Shown: positions 43,391 to 51,422 of the stretch, in pieces
Layout of the letters: each line of letters starts with the position of its first letter
Position numbering within the stretch: position 1 is the stretch's first letter
DNA from: Brevibacterium jeotgali
GTDB taxonomy: Bacteria > Actinomycetota > Actinomycetes > Actinomycetales > Brevibacteriaceae
DNA length: 64,000 nt
Direction: 5' to 3'
Assembly: GCF_900169175.1 (NCBI RefSeq)
Contig: NZ_FXZM01000004.1
Span: 226,716 to 290,715, forward strand
The notes under the pieces: generated by a model
The model's database searches: none
What the model saw: only the letters and a program-made list of their open reading frames with translations
What the model was told of the DNA's origin: nothing
Translations under genes and position numbers: made by a program

Positions 43391-44896
43391 CTACATGCGT
43401 CCGTCCGTCGCGGCCCGCTGGTGCCAGCTGAGTGCTTCCTCGAGCAGGTGCGGGGCGTGGCGGGCAGTGGTGCTCCGCGCGTACGCGCGATCGTGGTAAT
43501 CGTGCAGACGGTCGCGGAAGTCCGGATGCGCGCACGTGTCGATGATGCGCCTGGCCCGCTCGTTCGGGGCCGTGGCGCGCAGATCCGCGATGCCCTGCTC
43601 CGTGACGATCACGTGGACGTCGTGCTCCGTGTGGTCGACGTGGGGCACCATCGGCACGATCGCGGACAGCGCCCCGTTCTTCGCAGTCGATGGGGAGACG
43701 AAGAAGTTGAGGAAAGCGTTGCGGGCGAAGTCGCCGGAGCCGCCGATCCCGTTGATCATCTTCGAGCCGTTGATCTCCGTGGAGTTCACATGGCCGTAGA
43801 TGTCCGTCTCCACCATCCCGTTGATGGCGATGACGCCCAGGCGGCGGACGATCTCCGGGTGGTTCGAGATCTCCTGGGGGCGCAGGAGGATGCGGCCCTT
43901 GTAGGACTCGATGTTCCGGTTGAACTCCGCCGCGACCTCACGGGTGAGGGAGAACGACGTGGCGGAGATCGAATCGAGCTTCCCGGAATCCAGGAGTCTC
44001 AGCAGGTTGTCCTGGATGACCTCGGTGTACGAGGTGAGGTGCTCGAATTCGGAGTCCGCGAGACCGGCCAGCACCGCGTTCGCGACGTTGCCCACTCCGG
44101 ACTGCAGCGGCAGGAGGCTCTTCGGCATGCGTCCGGCGGAGACCTCGTGGCGGAGGAAGTCGATGAGGTGCCCGGCCATCGCCTCGGACGCGTCGTCCGG
44201 TGCTGCGAACGTGTTGTCGCGGTCCGGTGCGCTGGTCTGGACGACGGCGACGACCTTGTCAGGATCGACGCGGAGGTAGGGATCTCCGATGCGCTGGAGC
44301 GGATCGAGGATCTCGATCGGCCGACGGTGCGGGGGCAGCTTCGTGCCGTAGTAGACGTCGTGGAGCCCCTCGTACTCGCGCGGGTGCCAGTCGTTGACCT
44401 CGAGGATGACCTTGTCCGCGAGGTCGAGCCACGTCTTGTTGTTGCCCACCGAACTGCCGGGGACCAGCAGTCCGTTGGGCAGGATCGCTGCGACTTCGAT
44501 GACGGCGACGTCGAGGCTGCCGTGGAACCCGAACCACACCTGCTGTGCGAGGTGTGACAGGTGCGTGTCCGTGTACTCGACGTCGCCCGCGTTGATCTGC
44601 TTCCGCAGGGCGGGGTCGGACACGAACGGAGCGCGCTTCGCGATGCCGTTCACGCGGGCGAGTTCGCCGTCGACCTCTTCGCCGGTGGAGGCGCCGGTGA
44701 GGAGGTTGATGCGGAAGTCCTCTCCCGCTGTGTGCGCGGCGTCGATGCGTTCCGCGAGTGCTGCGGGGACGGCCTTCGGGTGGCCGGCACCGGTGAAACC
44801 GCTCATGCCCACGGTGTCTCCGGGGCGGATATGCTCCGCGGCGCGGTCGGGTGTGGTGACCTTTGCCGCGAGAGTCGGATTGGTTATTCGATTCAT
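43391..44896 (-). CDS. Acetyl-CoA hydrolase/succinyl-CoA:acetate CoA-transferase family
   Basis: A 501-residue enzyme of the Cat1/AarC/Ach1 family that moves CoA between acids (for example succinate, acetate, propionate). GMSGFTGAGHPKAVP, LPLQSGVGNVANAVL, the catalytic-glutamate segment LTSYTEVIQD, GGSGDFARNAFLNFF and the C-terminal VHVIVTEQGIADLRATAPNERARRII match across the length. ATG 44896 (MNRITNP) is chosen; GTG two codons upstream is equally possible and neither has a clear ribosome binding site. The last codons lie in imperfect 12-base repeats (about 43370-43408). It probably balances acyl-CoA pools for the ligases and beta-oxidation genes around it. Confidence 0.93.
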   Translation of the reverse strand: MNRITNPTLAAKVTTPDRAAEHIRPGDTVGMSGFTGAGHPKAVPAALAERIDAAHTAGEDFRINLLTGASTGEEVDGELARVNGIAKRAPFVSDPALRKQINAGDVEYTDTHLSHLAQQVWFGFHGSLDVAVIEVAAILPNGLLVPGSSVGNNKTWLDLADKVILEVNDWHPREYEGLHDVYYGTKLPPHRRPIEILDPLQRIGDPYLRVDPDKVVAVVQTSAPDRDNTFAAPDDASEAMAGHLIDFLRHEVSAGRMPKSLLPLQSGVGNVANAVLAGLADSEFEHLTSYTEVIQDNLLRLLDSGKLDSISATSFSLTREVAAEFNRNIESYKGRILLRPQEISNHPEIVRRLGVIAINGMVETDIYGHVNSTEINGSKMINGIGGSGDFARNAFLNFFVSPSTAKNGALSAIVPMVPHVDHTEHDVHVIVTEQGIADLRATAPNERARRIIDTCAHPDFRDRLHDYHDRAYARSTTARHAPHLLEEALSWHQRAATDGRM

Positions 44897-45079
44897 GCGC
44901 ACATTGTCTCAGTCGATGTTCAGGAACTTGAAAAGGGCTGGTGGCAGGGCCCGCCGGGCGGCGGGCGGTGAGGCACGACGATCCGCTGCCGGCCTGTGTA
45001 CGGTGGGCGCTGGGTGCGAGCCGCATCCCGCTCAGGACTCTTCAGCCTTGGCCCCGGACTACTCGGAAGGACCGCGCAC

Positions 45080-45928
45080 ATGATCGATGCTCTGCTGAAG
45101 GTGTCGGAGGTGGAGGCCGATGTGTTCGAAGGGCAGCCGCGACGCGGGACGATCCTCCCGAAGACGTTCGGCGGTCACACGATGGCGCAGGCGCTCGCCG
45201 CTGCGTGCAGCACTGTCGACGACTCGCGTCCTCCGGTGTCCGCGCAGGGCTTCTTCCTGTCCGCGGGTGACACGGACGGTCCGACTCGGTTCACGGTCGA
45301 GCGGGTGCGCGACGGGCGGTCCATGGATATGCGTGCGGTGCGAGCGCATCAGGGGCACCGCGAGATCTTCCGTCTGACGGCGTCGTTCCAGACAGCGGGA
45401 GACGGCTTCGCCCATGAGGCGTCGATGCCGCGCGCTGCTCCTCCGGAGGAGGTGCCGTCGCTCTTCGACGTCATGGACCGGCACAGCACGCTGGACTCCG
45501 GTCCTTGGCGGACCGAGTGGGCCTTCCTCGATCTGCGCTACGTCGAGGAGAACCTGATCGCCCCCGTGCCCGATCACGGGCGCCAGCAGCTGTGGATGCG
45601 ATTGCCTCAGGCAGAGGGCGCAGAGACCTGGCGGGGGAGGTGCCTCATCACCTACGTCAGCGACCTCGTGCTGCTGGCGGCCTCCCTGGTGCCCCATGGG
45701 GTCATGCTGGGTGCTCCGGACATCCCGCGGGCGACGCTCACGCATTCCGTCCATGTCCACGCCGACCCGGTGCCGGGCGAGTGGGTGTTCATCGACCAGC
45801 GCTCCGAGTGGGCGGGCGGTGGGCGCGGGCTGTCCCACGCGGCGATGTACTCGCGCGACGGGCGGCGGCTGGCCACCTTCGTCCAAGATGGACTGATCCG
45901 GCAGCGGCGCCCCGTCACCTCTGAATGA
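45080..45928 (+). CDS. tesB: Acyl-CoA thioesterase II
   Basis: A 282-residue double-hotdog thioesterase hydrolysing acyl-CoAs. GTILPKTFGGHTMAQALAAA and VHSAQGFFL-like VSAQGFFLSAGD in the first hotdog, and YVSDLVLLAASL (catalytic Asp), ATLTHSVHVHADP and QRSEWAGGGRGLSHAAMYSRDGRRLATFVQDGLIR in the second, are diagnostic. ATG 45080 has GGAAGG upstream; a longer frame from 44996 is unsupported. Divergent from the CoA-transferase gene across about 180 bases. Confidence 0.93.
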   Translation: MIDALLKVSEVEADVFEGQPRRGTILPKTFGGHTMAQALAAACSTVDDSRPPVSAQGFFLSAGDTDGPTRFTVERVRDGRSMDMRAVRAHQGHREIFRLTASFQTAGDGFAHEASMPRAAPPEEVPSLFDVMDRHSTLDSGPWRTEWAFLDLRYVEENLIAPVPDHGRQQLWMRLPQAEGAETWRGRCLITYVSDLVLLAASLVPHGVMLGAPDIPRATLTHSVHVHADPVPGEWVFIDQRSEWAGGGRGLSHAAMYSRDGRRLATFVQDGLIRQRRPVTSE

Positions 45929-45955
45929 CAGCGGCCCCGCCGCCCGTGACGCGCA

Positions 45956-45995
45956 GCGGCCCCGCCGCCTCCCGGAGGGGAGCGGGCGGGGCCGC
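45956..45995. terminator. Bidirectional hairpin terminator
   Basis: GCGGCCCCGCC (45956-45966) and GGCGGGGCCGC (45985-45995) pair perfectly, with additional CTCCC/GGGAG pairing inside, between the convergent tesB and enoyl-CoA hydratase genes. Confidence 0.8.
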
Positions 45996-46029
45996 GACGG
46001 TGTGACTGCTGACCGTCAGAAGCGGGAGG

Positions 46030-46815
46030 TCACCTGCCCGTCCACTGCGGCGCGCGCTTCTCCGCGAACGCGCGCGAACCCTCCTTCGCGTCCTCGGACT
46101 CGAACACGTCAGCGATGAGCGGGGCCTGCTTCTGCCAGACCTCGTCGTTCGTCCAGTCCTGCGACTCGACGATGACCTGCTTCGAGACCTTGACGGCCAG
46201 GGGTCCGTTCGCCGCGATCGTCTGGGCCAGCTCCAGCGCGCCGTCGAGCGCACTGCCGTCCTCGACGACCGTATTGACGAAGCCGTGCTTCTGGCCGAAC
46301 TCCGCGTCATACATGTTGCCGGTGAGCGCCATCTCCATCGCGATCGCCCGGTGCGTGCGCTGCGGCAGGACCGTCACGCCGCCGGCCGCGGCCACCAGGC
46401 CGCGCTTCACCTCGGGGGTGCCGAACTTCGCCGTGTCCGCCGCGACGACCAGATCGCATGCCAGCATCGTCTCGAACCCGCCGGCCAGTGCATAGCCCTC
46501 GACCGCGGCGATCAGCGGCTTCTTGGGCGGTGCTTCCGTGAGCGACAGGAAGCCGCGCCCATCGATCGACGGGCGCTCGCCGCGGAGGAACCCCTTGAGG
46601 TCCATGCCCGCGCAGAAGGTCTTCCCCGCGCCCGTGATGACTGCGACGAACAGATCATCGTTCGCGTCGAAGTCATCGAGGATCCGGGCCATCGTCTGCG
46701 CCATGTTCTGCGTGGCGGCGTTCTTCGCCTCCGGCCGATTGAGGGTGATGACGAGGACATTGCCCTGGACCTCGGTGAGGACCTCGGCGGTCTGCGGTTC
46801 GGTGTTCTCCGACAT
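46030..46815 (-). CDS. Enoyl-CoA hydratase/isomerase (crotonase) family
   Basis: A 261-residue crotonase-fold enzyme adding water to trans-2-enoyl-CoA in beta-oxidation. The oxyanion-hole segments are FCAGMDLKGF and VEGYALAGGFETMLACDLVVAA. The two catalytic glutamate positions are retained (GGFETM and TPEVKRGLVAAAGG). The C-terminus RAFAEKRAPQWTGR is typical. It lies downstream of, and on the same strand as, the acyl-CoA dehydrogenase (161-base gap containing the short repeat CCTGCACAGATG), so both may respond to the same signal. Confidence 0.92.
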   Translation of the reverse strand: MSENTEPQTAEVLTEVQGNVLVITLNRPEAKNAATQNMAQTMARILDDFDANDDLFVAVITGAGKTFCAGMDLKGFLRGERPSIDGRGFLSLTEAPPKKPLIAAVEGYALAGGFETMLACDLVVAADTAKFGTPEVKRGLVAAAGGVTVLPQRTHRAIAMEMALTGNMYDAEFGQKHGFVNTVVEDGSALDGALELAQTIAANGPLAVKVSKQVIVESQDWTNDEVWQKQAPLIADVFESEDAKEGSRAFAEKRAPQWTGR

Positions 46816-46976
46816 ACGTGCTCCTTTGCTTCGAATGCTGCGAGTGAATGGTCAGTGGGGTCCTGACAGCCGCTGTGCGGCGGACGCGCGGCGGACCTGC
46901 ACAGATGTGCGGGCCTGCACAGATGTTCAGTATTGCAGGCCCGGTGTCGGCGCGCAGGTCGAGTCCGACAGCCGGC

Positions 46977-48149
46977 TCACGCCCGGCGCGCCGACAGTCC
47001 CATGTCCTTCGCGATGATCGTCTTCATGACCTCGGACGTGCCGCCGTAGATGCGCGTGACCCGCGCATCCGTGTAGAGGCGGGCGATCGGGTACTCGAGG
47101 ATGTAGCCGTAGCCGCCGTGCACCTGCAGGCAGCGGTCGATGACGCGGCCCTGGACCTCGGTGGTGAACAGCTTGACCCGCGCGGCGTCGGCGGGGCTCA
47201 GTTCGCCCGCGTCGTGCGCCTCGAGCGCCTGGTCGAGCATCGCCTGCGCCGCGGCCGTCTCCGTCGAGCAGTCCGCCAGCACGAACTTCGTGTTCTGGAA
47301 CGAGGACAGGGGCTGCCCGAACGACTTCCGCTCCTGCGCGTAGTCCGATGCGAGTCGTATCGCCGCCTGCGCGGTCGACACGGCGTTCACTGCGATCGTC
47401 AGCCGCTCCTGCGCGAGGTTGTGCGACATGTACTCGAACGCCTTCCCCGGCTCACCGAGGATGTCGGCGTCCTGGACGACGAGGTCGGTGAAGTGCAACT
47501 CGACCGTGTCCTGGCTCTTGATGCCGATCTTCTCGAGGTCTCGGCCCACATCGAAGCCGGGGGAGTCGGTCGGGACGACGAAGATCGTGAGGCCTCCGCG
47601 GCGATCGTCCGGGTCGTACGCGGCGGTCCGCGCGATGACGAGCACGAGGTCCGCGTTCGCGCCTCCGGAGATGAACGTCTTCGACCCGTTGAGGACCCAG
47701 GTGCCGTCCTCGCGCTTCTCCGCGCGAGTGCGGATCCCCGTGAGGTCCGAGCCCGTGCCCGGCTCCGTCATGGCGATCGCGGCCATCAGGGTCCCGTTCG
47801 CCATCCCCGGCAGCCAGCGGCCCTTCTGCTCGTCGGTCGCGTACTCGAGGATGTAGGGGGTCACGACGTCCTGGTGGACGCGCAGCGATCCCAGGCTGGT
47901 GCAGGCGCGGGCGGTCTCCTCCGTCAGGATCGCGTTGTACTTGAAGGTGTCGGTCTGTCCGCCGCCCCCGAACTCCTCCGGGATCTGCAGGCCGATGAGC
48001 CCCAGCTCGCCCATCTTCGCGAACACCGACTTGTCGATCCGACCGGCGTCCTCGTACTCCTGGAACTTCGGTGCCAGCTCGCGCTCGACGAACTCGCGGG
48101 CCAGGGCGCGGAAGGACTCGTGGTCCTCGGTGTAGAGGGTTCGGCGCAT
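46977..48149 (-). CDS. Acyl-CoA dehydrogenase (long-chain/isovaleryl type by catalytic residue)
   Basis: A 390-residue flavoenzyme making the alpha,beta double bond of acyl-CoAs. FAD and substrate motifs are AMTEPGTGSDLTGIRT, GSKTFISGGANADL and the C-terminal QVHGGYGYILEYPIARLYTDARVTRIYGGTSEVMK. The usual Glu of the YEGT motif is Gly (YGGT, 368-371), but NLAQERLTIAV has a Glu (E248) at the position used by long-chain and isovaleryl-CoA dehydrogenases, so the enzyme is probably active. Divergent from the thiolase gene across about 195 bases, which contain TATCGAACAATCGTTAAGG, a possible regulator site. Confidence 0.93.
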   Translation of the reverse strand: MRRTLYTEDHESFRALAREFVERELAPKFQEYEDAGRIDKSVFAKMGELGLIGLQIPEEFGGGGQTDTFKYNAILTEETARACTSLGSLRVHQDVVTPYILEYATDEQKGRWLPGMANGTLMAAIAMTEPGTGSDLTGIRTRAEKREDGTWVLNGSKTFISGGANADLVLVIARTAAYDPDDRRGGLTIFVVPTDSPGFDVGRDLEKIGIKSQDTVELHFTDLVVQDADILGEPGKAFEYMSHNLAQERLTIAVNAVSTAQAAIRLASDYAQERKSFGQPLSSFQNTKFVLADCSTETAAAQAMLDQALEAHDAGELSPADAARVKLFTTEVQGRVIDRCLQVHGGYGYILEYPIARLYTDARVTRIYGGTSEVMKTIIAKDMGLSARRA

Positions 48150-48345
48150 GGTGGGGGTCTCCGTTGACTGCGATGTGGACGGCTGTTCCGAAAGTATCGA
48201 ACAATCGTTAAGGTTGTGTGCACGCTATCGGGTGCACGAAAGCGGTGCAACCGTTTGACGGACTGGCAGAGTTGCGATCGGAGAGTCGCGAACTGGCAGA
48301 GTTACTGACTGCACGGACAGTGGAGTCCCACGAAGGAGTGAGTCG

Positions 48346-49512
48346 ATGCCGGAAGCAGTGATCGTTGATGCAGCGCGTACAGCAGTGGGCAGGCGGGGCG
48401 GGGCCCTGCGCGACGTCCATCCCGTCGACCTCGGGGCGCACGTGCTGCGCGGACTCGTGGAGCGGAACGGGCTCGACCCGGCGCTGATCGAGGACGTGGT
48501 CTTCGGCTGCGTCACGCAGGTGGGGGAGCAGGGCTCGAACGTCGGCAGGTGGGCGGCCCTGGCGGCCGGCTTCCCGGAGACCGTCGCGGGAACGACCGTC
48601 GACCGTGCGTGCGGGTCCTCCCAGCAGGCGCTCACGTTCGCCGTCGCCTCCGTCATCGCAGGCCACAGCGACATCGTCATCGCGGGAGGCGTCGAGTCCA
48701 TGACGCGCGTGCCCATGGGGTCTCAGCGGAACAACGGCCCCGGCAAGGCCTTCGGCCCTGCGGTCGAGGAGCGCTACGGTCGGGACTCCTTCAGCCAGGG
48801 CGAGGGCGCAGAGATGGTCGCCGAACGCTGGAACCTCACCCGCACGCAGCTCGATGAGCTGGCGCTGGAGTCGCATGCGCGCGCACTCGCCGCGACCGAG
48901 GCCGGGGTCCTGTCCGAGCAGATCCTCCCCATCGCGGGGCAGACCAAGGAGGGGGAGACTCAGGACTTCCGCCGCGATGAGGGCATCCGCCCCGGCGGCA
49001 CGCTCGAGAAGCTCGGCACCCTCCCGACGGTCTTCAAGGAGGACGGTGTCGTCACCGCCGGCAACTCCTCACAGATCTCCGACGGAGCCTCCGCGCTCCT
49101 CGTGATGACGCCGGAGCGCGCCCGCGAACTGGGGCTCACGCCCATCGCCCGGGTGCACACGGCAGCGCTCGCCGCCACGGATCCGGTCATCATGCTCACC
49201 GCGCCCATCCCCGCGACGGAGAAGGCGCTGAAGAAGTCCGGCCTGTCGCCTGCCGACATCGGCGTCTTCGAGGTCAATGAGGCATTCGCCTCGGTCCCGC
49301 TCGCCTGGATGCAGGAGTTCGGCGTCGGAGCCGATCGCGTGAACCCGAACGGCGGGGCGATCGCGTTCGGCCACCCGCTCGGCGCGTCCGGAGCCCGGAT
49401 CATGACCGATCTGATCCACACCATGCGTGCGACCGGCACGCAGTACGGCCTCCAGACGATGTGCGAGGCCGGCGGACAGGCCAACGCCACGATCCTGGAG
49501 CTGATCCGATGA
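48346..49512 (+). CDS. Acetyl-CoA C-acyltransferase (thiolase)
   Basis: A 388-residue thiolase performing the last step of beta-oxidation. Nucleophile C89 lies in DRACGSSQQAL. The loop NPNGGAIAFGHPLGASGARI carries the catalytic His, and MCEAGGQANATILE the second Cys. Length is typical (about 390). RBS GAAGGAG lies ahead of ATG 48346. It overlaps the next ligase gene by ATGA, so the two are translated together. Confidence 0.95.
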   Translation: MPEAVIVDAARTAVGRRGGALRDVHPVDLGAHVLRGLVERNGLDPALIEDVVFGCVTQVGEQGSNVGRWAALAAGFPETVAGTTVDRACGSSQQALTFAVASVIAGHSDIVIAGGVESMTRVPMGSQRNNGPGKAFGPAVEERYGRDSFSQGEGAEMVAERWNLTRTQLDELALESHARALAATEAGVLSEQILPIAGQTKEGETQDFRRDEGIRPGGTLEKLGTLPTVFKEDGVVTAGNSSQISDGASALLVMTPERARELGLTPIARVHTAALAATDPVIMLTAPIPATEKALKKSGLSPADIGVFEVNEAFASVPLAWMQEFGVGADRVNPNGGAIAFGHPLGASGARIMTDLIHTMRATGTQYGLQTMCEAGGQANATILELIR

Positions 49513-51236
49513 CCACGCAGCCCTCCACGACCCAGACCTCCACGACCCAGACCTCCACGACCCAGACCCCGGCGGCCCAGGCCTCGGCGACCCAGACCTC
49601 GGCGACCCAGACCCCAGGGACTCAGGCCTCGGCGACGCCGTCCCCGCAGCCGGCCACCCGCACGATGGGCGAGCTCCTCTACTCGGCCTTCACCCGCTTC
49701 GATCGGCGCACCGCGTTCGTCGACGGCGACCGGACGCTGACCTATGCGCAGTCGGCGGCGCGAGTCCAGGCCATCCGCGACTCGCTCCGTGCGGCGGGGG
49801 TGAAGCCCGGCGACTACGGTGCGCTGCTCGGCAGCAGCCGCCCGGAGACGTTCTTCTCGACGTCCGCGCTCTACCTCGAAGGGCTGCGGGTGAGCCCGCT
49901 CCACCCGGAGAACGGGATCCGTGACCACCGCCAGTCGCTCGAGCTCGCACAGGTGCAGTACCTGCTCTACGAGCAGGGGCGGTTCGACGACATGGCCGGT
50001 GAGCTCGCCGCGACCGTCCCCGGCCTCATCGTCATCCCCGTCGAGATCCTCGATCCGGCGACTTCATCGCAGGCGCAGGGCGCCGAGGCCGTCTCCGGCT
50101 TCTCCGTCCTCGACCGGCCCGTGCGTGTGGACCCGGAATCGGACGCGTCGCTCGGATTCTCCGGCGGGACGACCGGAACGCCCAAAGGGATCGTGCGCTC
50201 GCACCGGACGATGGTGACGAATGCGCTCTTCACGGTGATCGACTGGGAGTGGCCGGCCGACAACCGGTTCCTCGTGACGACGCCGATGTCCCACGCCTCG
50301 GGTGCGATGGCCCTGCCGATCCTGCTGCAGGGCGGCTCGATGGTCATGCTGGACAAGTTCTCGCCGCAGGCGTTCGTCGATGCAGTCGCGGAGCACCGGA
50401 TCTCGTCGACGTTCCTCGTGCCGACGATGATCTACCGGCTCCTCGACCTGCCGCAGGAGCAGCTGGACCGGCTGTCGTCGCTGGAGACCGTCGTCTATGG
50501 CGCGTCCCTCATGGACCCGTCGCGGATGCAGGAGGCGCTGACCCGGATCGGGCAGGTGTTCCTGCAGCTCTACGGCCAGTCGGAGGCGCCCAACCTCATC
50601 ACCGTCCTCCGGAGGGAGGACCACGATCCGACGGTTCCGGGCAGGCTTGCGTCCGCCGGCAGGGCGACCTCGTGCGCGGATCTGACGATCCGGGACGACG
50701 AGGATCGGGAGGTGCCGATCGGCGAGGTCGGCGAGGTGTGCGTCTCCGGGCCCATCGTCATGACCGGCTACTGGCAGAACCCGGAGCTCACGGCGGAGAC
50801 GCTGCGCGACGGACGCCTGCACACGGGTGACCTGGGCCGTCTCGACGAGCACGGATTCCTCAGCATCGTGGGCCGTAAGAAGGACATGATCATCACCGGT
50901 GGCCTCAACGTGTACCCCGCCGAGGTCGAGGCCCGCATGCTCGAGCACCCCGCCGTGGCTGAGGCATGTGTCGTGGGCATCCCCGACGCGGACTGGGGAG
51001 AGCGGGTCGTCGCCGCAGTCGTGCTGCGGGACGAGACCGCCGCCGAAGTCCCTGCCGGGGAGCATGGACCGGCTGCGGCCGATCTCGTCGAAGAGATCCG
51101 AGCCTTCGTCCGTGAGGAGAAGGGGAGCGTCCAGACCCCGAAGGACGTCGTGTTCGTCGAGAACATCCCCGTCACGAAGATCGGGAAGCCGGACAAGAAA
51201 GCGATGCAGGAGCAGCTGGCAGCGTCCCTCACCTAA
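49509..51236 (+). CDS. AMP-forming fatty-acid/acyl-CoA ligase coupled to the thiolase
   Basis: A 575-residue ANL-family ligase. GFSGGTTGTPKGIVRSH is the ATP loop, LYGQSEAPNLITVL the A5 motif, LHTGDLGRLDEHGFLSIVGRKKDMIITGGLNVYPAEVE the hinge region and IPVTKIGKPDKKAM the C-terminal lysine. ATG 49509 overlaps the thiolase stop (ATGA). The first 55 residues are a Thr/Gln/Ser/Ala tract (TTQTSTTQTSTTQTP) coded by a 15-base tandem repeat (49512-49640). The catalytic domain starts at MGELLYSAFTRFD, so the tract is a superfluous extension. Substrate unknown. Confidence 0.92.
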   Translation: MTTQPSTTQTSTTQTSTTQTPAAQASATQTSATQTPGTQASATPSPQPATRTMGELLYSAFTRFDRRTAFVDGDRTLTYAQSAARVQAIRDSLRAAGVKPGDYGALLGSSRPETFFSTSALYLEGLRVSPLHPENGIRDHRQSLELAQVQYLLYEQGRFDDMAGELAATVPGLIVIPVEILDPATSSQAQGAEAVSGFSVLDRPVRVDPESDASLGFSGGTTGTPKGIVRSHRTMVTNALFTVIDWEWPADNRFLVTTPMSHASGAMALPILLQGGSMVMLDKFSPQAFVDAVAEHRISSTFLVPTMIYRLLDLPQEQLDRLSSLETVVYGASLMDPSRMQEALTRIGQVFLQLYGQSEAPNLITVLRREDHDPTVPGRLASAGRATSCADLTIRDDEDREVPIGEVGEVCVSGPIVMTGYWQNPELTAETLRDGRLHTGDLGRLDEHGFLSIVGRKKDMIITGGLNVYPAEVEARMLEHPAVAEACVVGIPDADWGERVVAAVVLRDETAAEVPAGEHGPAAADLVEEIRAFVREEKGSVQTPKDVVFVENIPVTKIGKPDKKAMQEQLAASLT

Positions 51237-51281
51237 GGGAGTAAGGGACAACTGTGTGTGACGTGGGCAGCGTCTTCGTTG

Positions 51282-51298
51282 TGATCATTCGGTGATCA
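51282..51298. promoter_or_regulatory. Double TGATCA operator candidate upstream of the LPXTG protease
   Basis: TGATCATTCGGTGATCA: two 6-base palindromes spaced by 5 bases, 125 bases upstream of the protease start and 46 bases after the ligase stop. A transcription-factor site is possible; no promoter boxes could be set with confidence around it. Confidence 0.35.
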
Positions 51299-51422
51299 AA
51301 ATGGTCAGAAGTGTTACATGTCCGCGATCTTTGGCACAGTGTCCACTGAGCGTCGTGTAGGTTCCCTGTGCGATGTCGGAGATTTTCGGCTCGATGTCAT
51401 GAGAGATCAGAGGAAGAACAGT